This document shows, in pieces, positions 6,253-6,801 of a stretch of 6,801 nt of DNA. The stretch covers positions 1 to 6,801 of the forward strand of contig JAIDNR010000075.1 in assembly GCA_029063695.1 (NCBI GenBank). Direction: 5' to 3'. The DNA comes from Ruminococcus sp. (lineage in GTDB: Bacteria; Bacillota; Clostridia; Oscillospirales; Ruminococcaceae). Within the stretch, counting starts at the first letter, position 1, and every line of letters starts with the position of its first letter. The notes under the pieces were generated by a model. That model ran no database searches, was not told where the DNA came from, and saw nothing but the letters and a program-made list of their open reading frames with translations. The position numbers and the translations under genes are program-made.

Positions 6253-6446
6253 TCTTTCATCATTTCCAATAACAGTGCGATTGCTTATGTTATCATTAGA
6301 TTCTACCGTTAAGTAATAGTATCTGAGATATTTACCTGTAGTTGCATCATATACTTGGTAACGTATTTTATTAGATGCTCCCGAAGCTGTAAAAGAATCT
6401 GAATTTACCAGCGATAAAATGGAAATTAGAAGCAGAATAACTGCTG

Positions 6447-6527
6447 TTATTGAATCCGAAACTGTAAATAGACAGCTGAGACTGCAACGGCTAAAGCACC
6501 TGCAATTACTTTTTTGAGCTTTTTCAT
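6447..6527 (-). CDS. 26-residue ORF: orphaned signal peptide of the protease gene
   Basis: This is what translation from the well-placed start would actually give: MKKLKKVIAGALAVAVSAV plus seven out-of-frame residues before TAA. It has the n- and h-regions of a Sec signal peptide and no following mature protein. It is very probably the 5' end of the protease gene rather than an independent small gene. Confidence 0.5.
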   Translation of the reverse strand: MKKLKKVIAGALAVAVSAVYLQFRIQ

Positions 6528-6533
6528 GATAAA

Positions 6534-6543
6534 CTCCTCCTTT
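6534..6543 (-). promoter_or_regulatory. Ribosome binding site fixing the protease gene start
   Basis: AAAGGAGGAG on the minus strand, 6 nt before the ATG at 6527. It is the only strong binding site upstream of the protease domain; the GTG at 6252 has none. This places the start in the frame that ends early. Confidence 0.85.
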
Positions 6544-6593
6544 AATTTTAATTATATTTCAGTTTCAGCTGTTAAGCCTTTACTGCTACATAT

Positions 6594-6623
6594 ATTATAT
6601 AATATATAATGTAAGTTTGTCAA
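6594..6623 (-). promoter_or_regulatory. Promoter of the protease-dockerin operon
   Basis: TTGACA (6618-6623), 18-bp spacer, TATAAT (6594-6599); an overlapping TATATA would give a shorter spacer. The start near 6587 leaves a leader of about 60 nt. The -10 is embedded in the odd palindrome ATTATATAATATATAAT (6594-6610), two 8-bp arms around one base, which could be an operator or just AT-rich promoter sequence. Confidence 0.75.
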
Positions 6624-6646
6624 TATTTTCTAATAAATATATAAAC

Positions 6647-6664
6647 TTTGTAGGGCTGTACAAA
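6647..6664. promoter_or_regulatory. Inverted repeat in the divergent intergenic region, candidate operator
   Basis: TTTGTA (6647-6652), 6-bp GGGCTG, TACAAA (6659-6664), a perfect 6-bp dyad. It lies between the two divergent promoters, about 24 bp upstream of the leftward -35 and 45 bp upstream of the rightward one. A regulator here could act on both units; no family can be named. Confidence 0.4.
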
Positions 6665-6708
6665 AAATTAACGTATTATCTGTATAATTTCAATTTCACA
6701 TTTTGCTA

Positions 6709-6737
6709 TTGACTGATTCCGAAAAATGTGATAAAAT
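6709..6737 (+). promoter_or_regulatory. Promoter of the gene cut by the right edge
   Basis: TTGACT (6709-6714), 17-bp spacer, TAAAAT (6732-6737) with an extended -10 TG one base before it. The start would be near 6744, about 26 nt before the ATG at 6770. Confidence 0.75.
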
Positions 6738-6769
6738 ATAAATATATTTTTCGAGAAGGTTCAAAAAAG

Positions 6770-6801
6770 ATGAAAACGAAACTTTTTGCACTTTTGTCTG
6801 C
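6770..6801 (+). CDS. Start of a probable exported protein, truncated by the window edge
   Basis: Only ten codons and two bases are present: MKTKLFALLS. Two lysines followed by a hydrophobic run look like the beginning of a Sec or lipoprotein signal peptide. AGAAGG (6754-6759) lies 10 nt upstream of the ATG and a good promoter precedes it. It is divergent from the protease operon and may share control with it. Nothing can be said of the function. Confidence 0.6.
   Translation, partial: MKTKLFALLS

Larger units (their letters stand above)
5605..6527 (-). pseudogene. Whole serine protease gene, frame broken between signal peptide and protease domain
   Basis: The true start is the ATG at 6527, six bases after a perfect AAAGGAGGAG (6534-6543). 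From it the ribosome reads MKKLKK, then VIAGALAVAVSAV, a clear signal-peptide start, then YLQFRIQ and a stop at 6447-6449. The protease and its propeptide (SNKIRYQVYDATTGKYLRYY, VIGNDER) lie in the -1 frame, so the copy is one base short or two long somewhere around 6380-6480. In the -1 frame this stretch reads as a second hydrophobic run (ITAVILLLISILSLV) with poor codons. The third frame reads NNSSYSASNF with better codons, so more than one indel is possible. The catalytic part has no other damage, which suggests a recent mutation, a sequencing error, or a programmed shift; the last is unsupported by any good slippery site. Confidence 0.72.

Noticed and set aside
6447..6520. Programmed ribosomal frameshift joining signal peptide to protease
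   Set aside because: The only A-run (near codons 5-6) would shift before the hydrophobic core and destroy it, and no canonical slippery heptamer in the right phase with a following structure is seen near the stop.
1..6801. CRISPR arrays, tRNA or rRNA genes, insertion-sequence transposases
   Set aside because: None was recognised on either strand; the repeats found are short pairs, not arrays.

Overview
The window looks like part of the genome of a Ruminococcus-like anaerobic Firmicute (Clostridia, Oscillospiraceae). The evidence is low G+C, strong AGGAGG ribosome binding sites, sigma-A promoters of TTGACA/TATAAT type, a clostridial aspartate kinase, and a secreted protein ending in a type I dockerin, the cellulosome-type calcium-binding module. 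The genus is inferred.

Left part, 1 to about 1250: the end of an integrated mobile element. A tyrosine recombinase gene runs in from beyond the left edge and stops at 1111. About 125 bp later comes the exact 3' end of rpsI, on the opposite strand. The space between holds a hairpin terminator oriented for the rpsI operon, a tandem 11-bp repeat, a 13-bp palindrome and a 9-bp direct repeat straddling the rpsI stop codon. This is the layout expected when an integrative element uses the 3' end of a conserved ribosomal gene as its attachment site and leaves the gene intact.

Centre-left, 1238 to 2174: the conserved rplM-rpsI operon (L13, S9) on the minus strand, with a strong promoter just upstream. 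Next is a small membrane protein of the DUF457/YdjM metal-dependent hydrolase family (minus), with its own near-consensus promoter. That promoter lies inside what would otherwise be a longer open frame and so fixes the start. Divergent from it is lysC, aspartate kinase (plus), which feeds lysine, threonine, methionine and diaminopimelate synthesis. It ends in a bidirectional terminator shared with the convergent operon to its right.

Right part, 4603 to 6801: a two-gene minus-strand unit for secreted proteins. The upstream gene is a V8/glutamyl-endopeptidase-like serine protease with an intact catalytic triad, but its signal peptide is out of frame with the protease domain. The downstream gene, 13 nt away, encodes a signal peptide, an unrecognised domain of about 200 residues and a C-terminal dockerin. 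The protease promoter faces, across about 240 bp containing two dyads, the promoter and first codons of another probable secreted protein cut by the right edge.

The points most worth following up are the element/rpsI junction, the frameshift that separates the protease from its signal peptide, and the protease plus dockerin-protein pair.
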